From assembly GCF_014360585.1 (NCBI RefSeq), contig NZ_JACIXG010000035.1:1-51115 (forward strand): a stretch of DNA of 51,115 nt, in the 5' to 3' direction. This DNA is from Nocardioides sp. (GTDB taxonomy: Bacteria; Actinomycetota; Actinomycetes; Propionibacteriales; Nocardioidaceae). Positions within the stretch are counted from its first letter, which is position 1, and the number at the start of each line of letters is the position of its first letter. Shown one piece after another: positions 35,903 to 44,118 of this stretch. A program made the translations under genes and the position numbers. The notes below the pieces were generated by a model. The model searched no databases. It saw only the letters and a program-made list of their open reading frames with translations, and had not been told where the DNA came from.

Positions 35903-36355
35903 GTGTGGACGGCATCACGACGACGGCAGCGGACGACCGGGATGGTCGTACGCGTCGGTCTGCTCGCGGCGGTCGTCGTCACGGTCGCCGGCCTGCTGGC
36001 CATGCATGCGCTGAGCCTCCACGGCTCCCGCGCCGATGGCGAGCACGCCTCACTGAGCCTGCCGGCCGTCCACGTGGAACACACCCACGCCCTCGACCAC
36101 GCCCGCCATGCCGACCCCGGAGTGCCCGGCCACGCCGGAGGCCCAGGAGACGAGGGGCACACGGCGATGATGCTGTGCGCTGCGTTCCTGCTCGCCGCGG
36201 GCGCGCTGCTCCTGAGCAGGTTGTGGCGACGTACTCCTGTCTGGTGGTTCAGCCGTGGCCGCAGCTGGTCCCGAACGCCCGGATCCACGCCCCTGATCAC
36301 CCGCCTGGCGACCGGTCCGCCCTCCGCGTGGGCCTACTCCGTCATCAGGTGCTGA
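35903..36355 (+). CDS. DUF6153-like small membrane protein, His-rich
   Basis: 150 residues from GTG 35903, with TAGGGT (35890-35895) as a possible -10 for leaderless transcription; ATG 35942 is the alternative. One N-terminal transmembrane helix (VGLLAAVVVTVAGLLAMHAL), a His/Gly-rich loop (HVEHTHALDHARHAD), a second helix (MMLCAAFLLAAGALLL) and a basic tail. The pattern fits DUF6153 proteins that sit before DUF305 genes. Probably metal-binding. Confidence 0.78.
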   Translation: MWTASRRRQRTTGMVVRVGLLAAVVVTVAGLLAMHALSLHGSRADGEHASLSLPAVHVEHTHALDHARHADPGVPGHAGGPGDEGHTAMMLCAAFLLAAGALLLSRLWRRTPVWWFSRGRSWSRTPGSTPLITRLATGPPSAWAYSVIRC

Positions 36356-36449
36356 GCGGCCTCGAACCAGCCGCGACCCGGGCCGCGCCCGCGGGCCGAA
36401 GCTGGGTCAATGATGCCCGCAAACAGTACCTGACAAGGAGAAAAAACAG

Positions 36450-37091
36450 ATGCGTACGCAACGTACCCGCACCCGCTCGACCCTGGCCGCGGCCGGCCTG
36501 GCCGTGCTGCTGACGCTGTCCGCCTGCGGCGGCGAAGACGAGGCCGGTCAGCCGCAGGAGCTCTCCGAGACCGAGCACAACAAGGCCGACATCACCTTCG
36601 CGACCGACATGATCCAGCACCACGCCCAGGCGATGTCGATGGTCGACCTGACCATGGACCGCACGCTCGAGCCCGAGGTCCAGGAGCTCGCGGACGCGAT
36701 CCGGGCGGCCCAGAGCCCCGAGATCGAGACCATGTCCGGCTGGCTCCAGGAGTGGGGCGAGGAGGTGCCGTCGACCATGCGCGACCACGTCAACGGCGGA
36801 CACGAGGGCCACGGCGGCGAGGACAGCAGCATGTCCGACTCGATGGAGGGCATGGACCACGACATGCCCGGGATGATGTCCGCCGATGAGATGGACGCCC
36901 TCGAGAACGCCTCCGACGCCGAGTTCCGGGACATGTGGCTTGAGATGATGATCGAGCACCACGAGGGTGCGGTCGAGATGTCCGAGACCGAGCAGGACGA
37001 GGGTCGGTTCAAGCCCGCGGTCGACCTGGCCGGGACGATCATCGAGTCCCAGACGAAGGAGATCGACACCATGGAGAAGCTCCTCGGCTGA
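36450..37091 (+). CDS. DUF305 lipoprotein, Met/His-rich
   Basis: 213 residues. Signal peptide with lipobox LSACG. DUF305 core has paired helices with conserved DMIQHHAQAM (about residue 50) and MIEHHEGAVEM (about residue 165), giving His-His/Met sites on a ferritin-like fold. Between them is a Met/His/Asp-rich loop (HEGHGGEDSSMSDSM, MDHDMPGMM). Copper or silver binding outside the membrane is likely. Same strand and 94 bp after the DUF6153-like gene. Confidence 0.93.
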   Translation: MRTQRTRTRSTLAAAGLAVLLTLSACGGEDEAGQPQELSETEHNKADITFATDMIQHHAQAMSMVDLTMDRTLEPEVQELADAIRAAQSPEIETMSGWLQEWGEEVPSTMRDHVNGGHEGHGGEDSSMSDSMEGMDHDMPGMMSADEMDALENASDAEFRDMWLEMMIEHHEGAVEMSETEQDEGRFKPAVDLAGTIIESQTKEIDTMEKLLG

Positions 37092-37142
37092 GGATGCTGA
37101 CGGGCAGGGCCGCCCCGCGGCCCTGCCACGGTCGCAGGCGTG

Positions 37143-38387
37143 TCAGGCCGACCGACGCCCCACGTACGCAGCTCCGAAAAGCACCACGACCAGCAGGATC
37201 GCGCAGAGCGCGAGCGCTGGATATCCGGCCACGTCGACGACGACCCCGGACAGCGCTCCCGCGGCGGCAGCGGCGAGCCCCATGATCAGGTCGGCGGTGC
37301 CCTGGACGTCGGCGCGCACCTCGAGCGGGGTCTGGTCCGCTACCGAGGTGGCCGCCGCGATCGTGGCCAGCGACCAGCCGAGGCCGAGCAGGAAGAGCCC
37401 GACGAAGATCCGCCCGGAGCTGCCCTGTGGCGCAGCGGCGCACAGGACAAGGGCCACCAGGAGCACGCCTCCACCGAGCGCCATCACGTCGGCTCGGCCG
37501 ACGCGGTCGGCGAGCCAGCCGGCGACCGGAGCGAAGGCGAACATGCCGAGGACGTGCCCGCTGATCACGAGACCGATGACCTCCAGCCCGGCGCCGCCGT
37601 GCTCCATGTGGAGCGGGGTCATCACCATCACCGCGACCATCGTGGCGTGCGCCGCGGCCTGTCCGACCACCGCCGCCGCGAGCGCGGGACGCTCCCGGAT
37701 CATGGCGAGCGCCCGGCGCCAGCTCGTTCCCTTCGGCGCCTCCGCGGGCGGAGCGCCCTCCCGGGCGACCAGCAGTGGATCCGGCCGCAGGAAGACCCCG
37801 ACCACCAGCGCGGCGGCCAGCATCGCGACCGCACCGAGGGCGAACGGACCGGTGAGCACCGGGATCCCGACGGCATCGGTGAAGAGCTCGGCGACCCCGG
37901 TCAGGTTGGGTCCGATGACCGCGCCGAACGTCGTCGCCCAGACCACGACCGACAGCGCTCGCGCGCGCCTGGCCGCAGGAGCCAGGTCGGTGGCCGCGTA
38001 GCGGGCGCCGTTGTTCGCCGCGGTGGTCGCGCCCAGCAGCACCGCGCCGACCAGCAGCAGCGTCATCGAGCCGACCACGCCCGCCAGGACGGCCAGCAGG
38101 CTCCCGGCCGCACCGAGCAGATATCCCGCCAGCAGCCCGAACCGGCGTCCGCGGGCGTCCATCACCCGCCCCAGGACGTACGCGGCCACCGCGGCGCCCA
38201 GCACCTGGGTCGTCTGGGACAGCCCCGCCATCGACTCCGAGCCGGACAGGTCACGCGCCAGCAGGGAGGCGGTCGCGATCCCGATCGTGATGCCCATCGC
38301 GCCGACCGCCTGGGTGGCGACCAGGGTGAGGATGGTGCGCTTCTGGATCGCCGCGGTCGAGGGCGGGGCGGCGAGGCCCGAGGTCAC
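37143..38387 (-). CDS. MFS transporter
   Basis: 414 residues with twelve predicted helices. The motif-A-like loop GRVMDARGRRFGLLAGY lies between helices 2 and 3, repeated as GWLADRVGRADVMALG in the second half. GTG start at 38387, one base after the DUF3046 stop, so the two may be cotranscribed. Substrate unknown; an efflux role is the usual default. Confidence 0.9.
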   Translation of the reverse strand: MTSGLAAPPSTAAIQKRTILTLVATQAVGAMGITIGIATASLLARDLSGSESMAGLSQTTQVLGAAVAAYVLGRVMDARGRRFGLLAGYLLGAAGSLLAVLAGVVGSMTLLLVGAVLLGATTAANNGARYAATDLAPAARRARALSVVVWATTFGAVIGPNLTGVAELFTDAVGIPVLTGPFALGAVAMLAAALVVGVFLRPDPLLVAREGAPPAEAPKGTSWRRALAMIRERPALAAAVVGQAAAHATMVAVMVMTPLHMEHGGAGLEVIGLVISGHVLGMFAFAPVAGWLADRVGRADVMALGGGVLLVALVLCAAAPQGSSGRIFVGLFLLGLGWSLATIAAATSVADQTPLEVRADVQGTADLIMGLAAAAAGALSGVVVDVAGYPALALCAILLVVVLFGAAYVGRRSA

Positions 38388-38388
38388 C

Positions 38389-38583
38389 TCACCGCTCCCG
38401 CGCCGGCAGCTCCAGGGTCTTCCAGACCGCGGCCCAGACCTCCTTGGGCGAGACGCCGTCGTCGAGCGCCTCCTGCGCGGTGCGGCCGCCCAGCTCGCCC
38501 ATCACGAACTGGCGCGCCCACGCACGCGCATAGCCCGCGCCGAGCGCGTCTTCCATCCGGGACCAGAACTCCGTGTGCCTCAT
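38389..38583 (-). CDS. DUF3046 protein
   Basis: 64 residues, MRHTEFWSRMEDALG start and GELGGRTAQEAL core, exactly the small actinobacterial DUF3046 family. Function unknown; family members are often found near recA-recX, as here within about 4 kb. Confidence 0.92.
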   Translation of the reverse strand: MRHTEFWSRMEDALGAGYARAWARQFVMGELGGRTAQEALDDGVSPKEVWAAVWKTLELPARER

Positions 38584-38608
38584 CGCCCCGAATGCTACTC
38601 AGCCGCTC

Positions 38609-39775
38609 TCAGCCGCGCCGACGAGCGAGCACATCGAGCCAGACGTCCCCGAGGGGCCCGTCCGCGTGCCCGACCTCGAGCACGTCCCAGCCGGCCTCGT
38701 CCAGCGCCGCCCGGAGCTCTGCCTCACGCCAGTAGACGAAGAGACGGGGAGCCTCGACGTGGCCGCGGTTGATCCACTCCTCTCCCTCGCCCTCCTTCAG
38801 CGACACGTGCAGCGCACCGCCGGGGCGAGTGACCTCGGCGAGCCTGCCGAGCACGGTCCCGAAGTCGTCGCGGGCCACGTGCAGCAGCGTCGCCGAGGCC
38901 CAGACCGCGGCGTAGGGGACGTCGGGGTGGACCGGATCACGCAGGTCGTCGGTCAGCGGGTCCAGGCAGGCCGCGGCGTAGCCCTGCGTCCGCAGGTGCG
39001 CCACGAACCCCTCGCTGATGTCGGTACGCCGCACCCGCACTCCCCCGGCTTCGAGCGCCTTCGCGTCGTGGCCGGGCCCGGTGCCGATCTCGAGGACGTG
39101 GTCGCCGGGCTCGAGCTCGGCCAGGAACCGGTCGAGGAGCGAACGGTTCTCCTCCGAGAAGGAGGTGCTCTCGACGTACGTCGCGACGCTGGCGTCGTAG
39201 GCGGCGACCGTCGCCCGCTTGGCGGCGGCGCGTACGTCCCACAGGTGGTGGACGACGTCGTGGAGGTGGTAGCGGCCCAGCGACTCGACGCTGAACACGT
39301 CGCCGTTGGAACGCGTCCCGCGACGGCCCCACGCGTCCGGCGGGACCTTCTCGTAGATCGTGGCCACCTCGTCGGCGGCGTCCATCAGCTCCTCGGCCAC
39401 GACCGCAGGGTCCTGGCCGGCGTAGTCGCCCTCGACAGCGGCCGCGTCCTGGTCCCAGTTCGCGAACCGCGGCTCGTCCTCGGTCAGCATCTGCCTCAGC
39501 CGCTCACCGAAGATGCGGTGGACGTCGCGGACGTGTGCGGCGTACTCCAACGCCGACCAGACCCCCGGCCGGGTGCGCTCGCGCGCGTTGTCGGCGGCGA
39601 GGTAGACCTCCCAGTAGGTCGCGTTGTCCCGCACGATCTCGGGGAGCCGGTCCGCGGTCACGGCACCGGCGACGAAGCCGCACTCGGGGCAGGCCCGATC
39701 GAGGACCCAGGTCCAGTCCTTGGTGTCGGGCTCGATCGTCTCGAGCTCCGCTCCGGCAGGCGCCTCATATGTCAT
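38609..39775 (-). CDS. DinB-like domain fused to SAM-dependent methyltransferase
   Basis: 388 residues. The N-terminal part (about 1-185) looks like a DinB four-helix metal-binding domain: DWTWVLDRACPECGF start, WSALEYAAHVRDVHRIF, and a late HLHDVVHHLWDV with His ligands. The C-terminal part (about 190-388) is a class I methyltransferase with motif HVLEIGTGPGHDAKAL and motif-post PGGALHVSLKEG. The domains are normally separate genes. No frameshift seen. Substrate unknown; detoxification or thiol chemistry is one possibility. Confidence 0.85.
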   Translation of the reverse strand: MTYEAPAGAELETIEPDTKDWTWVLDRACPECGFVAGAVTADRLPEIVRDNATYWEVYLAADNARERTRPGVWSALEYAAHVRDVHRIFGERLRQMLTEDEPRFANWDQDAAAVEGDYAGQDPAVVAEELMDAADEVATIYEKVPPDAWGRRGTRSNGDVFSVESLGRYHLHDVVHHLWDVRAAAKRATVAAYDASVATYVESTSFSEENRSLLDRFLAELEPGDHVLEIGTGPGHDAKALEAGGVRVRRTDISEGFVAHLRTQGYAAACLDPLTDDLRDPVHPDVPYAAVWASATLLHVARDDFGTVLGRLAEVTRPGGALHVSLKEGEGEEWINRGHVEAPRLFVYWREAELRAALDEAGWDVLEVGHADGPLGDVWLDVLARRRG

Positions 39776-39885
39776 ACGTCAATCTTGACGGCCCACCAAG
39801 GCCGCCACGAGGGAGATCCTGCCCTTGAGACGCGAGATGCCGCCAGTCAGAAGGCGCTACGCGCACGGGCCGGGGACGTGGGACC

Positions 39886-40572
39886 TCATAGGCTGGCGAG
39901 AACCTCCGCTGCCCGCTGGCCCGCATGGTCGATCTGGTCCTGGCCGGCGCCACACATCCGGATCCCAGAAGCAGCGATCGCAGCCTCTGCGGCCCTGCCG
40001 AGCGTGGCCCCTGACCTGCGCATGAAGATCACGGTTTCCGCATGGTTCAGCAGCCACTCACCCGCACTCCCAGGAACGATCACACCCGGGCGCACGACCT
40101 GACAGCCCAGCCGCTCGTAGGCATCTTCAAGCCCCCGACGGGTCTTGTCGTATTGCTCATACGCGGGCGATCTGGTGACCTCGGGCAGTTGGGCTAGAAA
40201 GCCGGTGTTGTGAGGGAGCGACACCAACGTGCGTACGTCGAGCAGCATCAGGACGTACAGCGCCGTCTCGGGTGCCTCCGGCGGGCACATGCCCTCGATC
40301 TGAGCCACCTTGTCGACCGTGGGACGCACGGACTTCTCCAGGAGCTCTCCGAGGATCTCGTCCTTGCCAGAGGGGAAGTGGTAGTAGATCGACGCCTGGC
40401 GGATGCCGACCCTTTCTGCGATCTCCCTGGTCGACGTGGCAGCGAATCCCTGGTGCACGAACAGGCGGGCGGACGCATCGAGGATCTGATCGCGGGGCGA
40501 GAGGCTGCTGTTCGGCCCGGAGATGTGCCGTGGTCGTCCAGGTCGAGGGCGTCGGTCGTCTGCGGAACTCAT
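39886..40572 (-). CDS. TetR-family transcriptional regulator
   Basis: 228 residues. The N-terminal helix-turn-helix spans about residues 28-75 (RDQILDASARLFVHQGF, IAERVGIRQASIYYHF). The ligand domain is not recognised. GC content and codon bias are slightly lower than in the flanking genes. Its upstream region (40654-40715) resembles that of the XRE operon, so the XRE regulator may control it. Target genes unknown. Confidence 0.9.
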   Translation of the reverse strand: MSSADDRRPRPGRPRHISGPNSSLSPRDQILDASARLFVHQGFAATSTREIAERVGIRQASIYYHFPSGKDEILGELLEKSVRPTVDKVAQIEGMCPPEAPETALYVLMLLDVRTLVSLPHNTGFLAQLPEVTRSPAYEQYDKTRRGLEDAYERLGCQVVRPGVIVPGSAGEWLLNHAETVIFMRRSGATLGRAAEAAIAASGIRMCGAGQDQIDHAGQRAAEVLASL

Positions 40573-40653
40573 GGTGCTCCGTCGCAGGTGGTTGGCGAGT
40601 TGGATCCCGGGGCGACCGAAATCGGTGGAAACCCTTCGGCGCCCCGGGCTCTG

Positions 40654-40715
40654 CCAGTTTCATCTGGCTCGCGGGCCCGCTGCCAGGAAGTTGCTTCAGG
40701 TTTCCTGAAGTCGCG
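40654..40715 (-). promoter_or_regulatory. Repeated control element R1 upstream of tetR-like gene
   Basis: Sixty-two bp, matching R2 (42370-42431) at about 47 positions in the same orientation. It contains the 6-3-6 palindrome TTCAGG-TTT-CCTGAA (40695-40709) and TTGC near a CTGGCAGC word. It overlaps the XRE stop codon and lies 82 bp before the tetR-like start. Confidence 0.65.
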
Positions 40716-41547
40716 CCCGTGCCGTCTCGACCTGCTCTACAGCAGCGGCACCGAAGACCGCCTGATCCCTTTGCGCCTCGAAAGTGCGAAGAAAGTAGTT
40801 GATGTCCTCGGGGCGTGAGGAGCGCAGTGATCCCGACCAGAATTCCTGCACAACCAGCTGATCGTCGAACAGGTAGAACCCTTCGCCAGGGAAGAGCGAC
40901 CGGGGCTGTCCGAGCGGGATGATGCCGATCGAGACATACGGCATCGCGGCTACCTCGAGCAGCCGGTCGAGCTGCTCGCCCATCACGTCGGCGCCACCGA
41001 CGTTGGTGTAGAGCATCGCCGCCTCCAGGACGAACACGAAGGAGTTCGTGCCCGTTCCTAGGAAGCGTTGCCGCTCCAGCCGGTTCCGAGCAGCCTGCTC
41101 GACGTCGTCGACCGGAAGGCCGAATTGGTGAGCATGAATCGTGCCCTGTGTGGCGGCGTAGCGGAAGGTCTGGAGATAGCCGGGGAAGTTCACTGCTTCA
41201 TAGACGCGGAGCAGTTTGGTGCGCTCGTAGAGCGGCATATTGCGGATCTGGATGTGCTTCATACCGGCGCGATGATCCCGGCGCCACTCCATCCACATCT
41301 GCTCGACTTCGCGATGGGCAGCGATCAGGTTCGCAACTTGATCCTCGGCGTTGCACGCTACCGCCCAGGCTCTGACGTCGGCATCAGTTGGGTTCTGGGT
41401 GCCGTGCTCGATCTTCGAGACCTTCGACCGGCCCCAGCTGCAGCGCTCGGCGAGCGCTGCGCCGCTGAGGCCGGCGTCGAGTCGGAGATCTCGGAGACGT
41501 ACGGCAAACGCTCTCTTCGCCGCATTCGACGGCGTCATGTCGGCCAT
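40696..41547 (-). CDS. XRE-family regulator with DUF5753 domain
   Basis: 283 residues. HTH at about 12-70 (SGAALAERCSWGRSKVSKIEHGTQNP). The DUF5753 C-terminal domain follows (VYEAVNFPGYLQTFRYA, RQRFLGTGTNSFVFVLEAAML, GIIPLG). This architecture is abundant in actinobacteria, usually paired with a small DUF397 or DUF6879 protein. Last gene of a three-gene unit. Confidence 0.93.
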   Translation of the reverse strand: MADMTPSNAAKRAFAVRLRDLRLDAGLSGAALAERCSWGRSKVSKIEHGTQNPTDADVRAWAVACNAEDQVANLIAAHREVEQMWMEWRRDHRAGMKHIQIRNMPLYERTKLLRVYEAVNFPGYLQTFRYAATQGTIHAHQFGLPVDDVEQAARNRLERQRFLGTGTNSFVFVLEAAMLYTNVGGADVMGEQLDRLLEVAAMPYVSIGIIPLGQPRSLFPGEGFYLFDDQLVVQEFWSGSLRSSRPEDINYFLRTFEAQRDQAVFGAAAVEQVETARARLQET

Positions 41548-41558
41548 GGCCGAGCCCG

Positions 41559-42068
41559 TCAGGCGGGCTTGTACTCGTGATGCGGCGTGGCGAGGTCCCA
41601 GGCTGACTCGAAGGCGTTCCGACAGAACTCCACCAGGTCCGGATCGCGGTCCAGCTGAATCTCGACTTGCTCGTCGTTGCCGCCGTGGACGTTGAACATC
41701 ACGAGGTCTTCCATCACGAAGCAGTCGTTGCCGGGGAGCGGAAGACCAGAGACCAGCCGTCGCGAGAGCCAGCGCAGCTCCTCACCGGCATCGACGCCGA
41801 ATTGACTGATGTCGAAGAGTGTTCGCTGGTACTCCGAGAGCGGCTCGGAGACAACCCGAACTCTCCGGAGGCGGCGGCCCGCGGCAATCTCCGTCTCAAC
41901 CTGCTTCAGCCACGGGGCCATGGACTCGGCAACCGCCCGGTCATCCCCTCGTCGCCATGCGGCGAACAGGTCATCGTCGATGGCGTAGCTGTCTCGCAAC
42001 TCCAGTTTCAGGAACGGACGGCCAGCCCAGAGGAGGGCCGAACGCTGCTCACGCGAGATCAACTCCAT
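41559..42068 (-). CDS. DUF6879 protein
   Basis: 169 residues, with motifs typical of DUF6879 (LKLELRDSYAIDDD, LFDISQFGVDAGEELRWLSR, DLVMFNVHGG). It ends 11 bp before the XRE gene start and overlaps the upstream gene by 20 bp. DUF6879 proteins accompany XRE regulators in actinobacteria; the role is unknown, perhaps as partner or inhibitor. Confidence 0.88.
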   Translation of the reverse strand: MELISREQRSALLWAGRPFLKLELRDSYAIDDDLFAAWRRGDDRAVAESMAPWLKQVETEIAAGRRLRRVRVVSEPLSEYQRTLFDISQFGVDAGEELRWLSRRLVSGLPLPGNDCFVMEDLVMFNVHGGNDEQVEIQLDRDPDLVEFCRNAFESAWDLATPHHEYKPA

Positions 42069-42315
42069 GGTTCTCCTTCACGTACTTACGGACGAACGCA
42101 TCCATGGTCCGGCCGGAGACTTCCAGGTAGGTCTCATCATCAGCAAGGGCCACGAGCTGCTCGGCCACCTGCGGGCCGCGACTCTTGCCCTGCACAACCC
42201 AGGATCTGCGATCCGTCTCGTAGAACGTCTCACACCCTTCGCTGCCGGTCGAGTCCGGGTCCTTGATGTAGAAGGTCGCGATCAGGTCGTCGCCCTGTCC
42301 CGGGATGTGGTCCAT
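42049..42315 (-). CDS. Hypothetical protein, first gene of the XRE/DUF6879 unit
   Basis: 88 residues from ATG 42315. Acidic, no membrane segment. It begins MDHIPGQGDDLIATFYIKD and ends YVKENHGVDLA; family not recognised, though it looks like a short alpha/beta protein. The 20-bp overlap with the DUF6879 gene supports coexpression. R2 lies 55 bp upstream. Confidence 0.78.
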   Translation of the reverse strand: MDHIPGQGDDLIATFYIKDPDSTGSEGCETFYETDRRSWVVQGKSRGPQVAEQLVALADDETYLEVSGRTMDAFVRKYVKENHGVDLA

Positions 42316-42369
42316 GTTCTTCCTCCTGGTCGGACTGCCGAGATGCCCCATCCTTGCGGGCTCGATCGA

Positions 42370-42431
42370 CCAGTCTTGTCCGGCTCACGCGCCAGCTGCC
42401 AGAAAATTGCTCCAGATTTCTCGAATTCGCA
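42370..42431 (-). promoter_or_regulatory. Repeated control element R2 upstream of the XRE/DUF6879 unit
   Basis: Homologous to R1. The palindrome is less perfect here (TCCAGA-TTT-CTCGAA), but the TTGC and CTGCCAG words are kept. Likely operator for the XRE protein and promoter of the unit. Confidence 0.65.
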
Positions 42432-42473
42432 AGCCGTACATCGAATACTCCAAGCCGTAATCGCGACCTGAGA

Positions 42474-43286
42474 TCAGGTGAGCAGCAGGGAGTCGAGGCG
42501 GCGTCGCACGACGACAAGGCCGATCGCGCCGAACGCCAGCAGGTAGACCACCGAGAGCAGCGATCCCCAGGACGGCACCCCGAGCGTCAGCTCGCGGCAC
42601 AGCACGACACCGCGGTAGAGCGGGGTGAACTCCACGATCCAGCGCAGCCACTCCGGATAGGCCGTGACCGGGAAGAAGGTGGCGCTGAACAGGAACATCG
42701 GCATCATCGCGAGGGTGACCTTCTCGAAGTCCTGCCAGGAGCTCATGTAGGTCGTCAGGGCCATGCCCACGGCTCCGAAGGCCGACCCGATGAGCAGCGC
42801 GGCCGGCACCACCAGGAGCGCCCACCACGAGTGGACCAGGTCCATCGCCACCATGATCAGCAGGAAGGCGGTCACGTAGATCCCGCTGCGCAGTTGGTTC
42901 CAGAGGATCTCGCCGATCGCGATGTCGGCGGTGCGCAGCGGCGTGGCCAGCATCTGGTCGTAGAGCTTGTTGTACTTCAGCTTGAAGAAGAAGTTGAAGG
43001 TCGCATCCAGCAGCGCCCCGTTCATCGCCGAGGCCGCGATCATTCCTGGGGCGACGAACTCGCGGTAGTCGACCGGCTTCCCGGCGTACTCGAAGCCGAC
43101 CACCATCGCGCCCACGCCGATGCCGATCGAGAACAGGTAGAAGACCGGCTCCAGGAACCCGGTGATGAACACCAGCCAGGCGCGTCGATAGACCAGGATG
43201 TTGCGCCACAGCAGCATCCGGGCGGCCTCGCCGCCCCGCAGCGGCCGGGCGACGGTGGTCCCCAGGGCAGCGTTGAAGAGCGCCAT
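42474..43286 (-). CDS. ABC-2 type transporter permease (second)
   Basis: 270 residues with six predicted helices and the NodJ/DrrB-like motifs EPVFYLFSIGIG, GALLDATFNFFFKLKY and FLFSATFFPVTAYPEWL. Third gene of an ATPase-permease-permease export operon. One base separates it from the preceding permease. Exported compound unknown; drug or lipid-linked export is typical. Confidence 0.92.
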   Translation of the reverse strand: MALFNAALGTTVARPLRGGEAARMLLWRNILVYRRAWLVFITGFLEPVFYLFSIGIGVGAMVVGFEYAGKPVDYREFVAPGMIAASAMNGALLDATFNFFFKLKYNKLYDQMLATPLRTADIAIGEILWNQLRSGIYVTAFLLIMVAMDLVHSWWALLVVPAALLIGSAFGAVGMALTTYMSSWQDFEKVTLAMMPMFLFSATFFPVTAYPEWLRWIVEFTPLYRGVVLCRELTLGVPSWGSLLSVVYLLAFGAIGLVVVRRRLDSLLLT

Positions 43287-43287
43287 C

Positions 43288-44118
43288 TCAGGACACCAGC
43301 CTCTCGCCCAGGCGGCGCACCGCGAGCCACCAGCACACCCCAGCGAGCACGCCGAGATAGCCGACGTGGATCGCGGCCAGGCCCCAGTCGATCTCCCCCA
43401 GTGCGAGCATCCGGGTGAGGTTCACGCCCTGCCACAGCGGCGATGCCATCGCGATCTTCTCCAGCACCGGACCGAGGTTGGCGACGGGGAAGAACGTGCC
43501 GGAGAAGAGCGTCAGCGGGATCATCCCCAGCCGGAAGATCAGCGCGAAGGACTCCTCGCCCTTGATCGAGAGCGAGAACAGCATCACCGGTGTCCCGAAG
43601 CCCAGCACCACCAGACCCTGGACCAGCCATGCCACGAGCACGCCCCACCACGTCTCGAAGACCCCGAAGGGGGTCAGGACCAGCAGGAAGACACCGCAGG
43701 CGAACAGCGTACGCAGCATCAGGAAGCCGAGCTGGGCCAGCACGATATGGGAGGCGGTCAGCGGCGAGGCGATCATCGAGAAGTAGATCCGCTGCCACTT
43801 GACCATCCCGTAGACGGGATAGGTCATCTCGGAGAAGGCGATCGTCATCGCATGGGCGGCGACCATGCCCGGCGCGACGAACGCGAGATAGGAGTCGGCG
43901 CCTTCCAGCGTGGTCGAGTCGGCCTCCACGAAGCCGCCCAGCAGCACGCCCAGCGCCAGCACGTAGAAGAACGGTGTCACGAAGGTCGTGATCACCCCGC
44001 CCTTCCAGGTGCGCGCCAGGACGGTGAGCCAGTAGTCGCCCATCCGCAGCGCACCGGAGACCAGCCCCGAGGGCGCGGTCGGTGGGGTGGCCGGCCCCGA
44101 ACCGGCGTAGTCGACCAT
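43288..44118 (-). CDS. ABC-2 type transporter permease (first)
   Basis: 276 residues from ATG 44118, overlapping the ATPase stop by TGATG. Six helices, with TTFVTPFFYVLALGVLLG and GTFFPVANLGPVLEKI parallel to the second permease, so the two are paralogs forming a heterodimer. The longer open frame upstream lies in the ATPase gene and is not coding. Confidence 0.92.
   Translation of the reverse strand: MVDYAGSGPATPPTAPSGLVSGALRMGDYWLTVLARTWKGGVITTFVTPFFYVLALGVLLGGFVEADSTTLEGADSYLAFVAPGMVAAHAMTIAFSEMTYPVYGMVKWQRIYFSMIASPLTASHIVLAQLGFLMLRTLFACGVFLLVLTPFGVFETWWGVLVAWLVQGLVVLGFGTPVMLFSLSIKGEESFALIFRLGMIPLTLFSGTFFPVANLGPVLEKIAMASPLWQGVNLTRMLALGEIDWGLAAIHVGYLGVLAGVCWWLAVRRLGERLVS

Noticed and set aside
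39886..42431. TetR/XRE region as a prophage
   Set aside because: No integrase, phage structural gene or attachment repeat; DUF5753 regulators are common actinobacterial chromosome genes.
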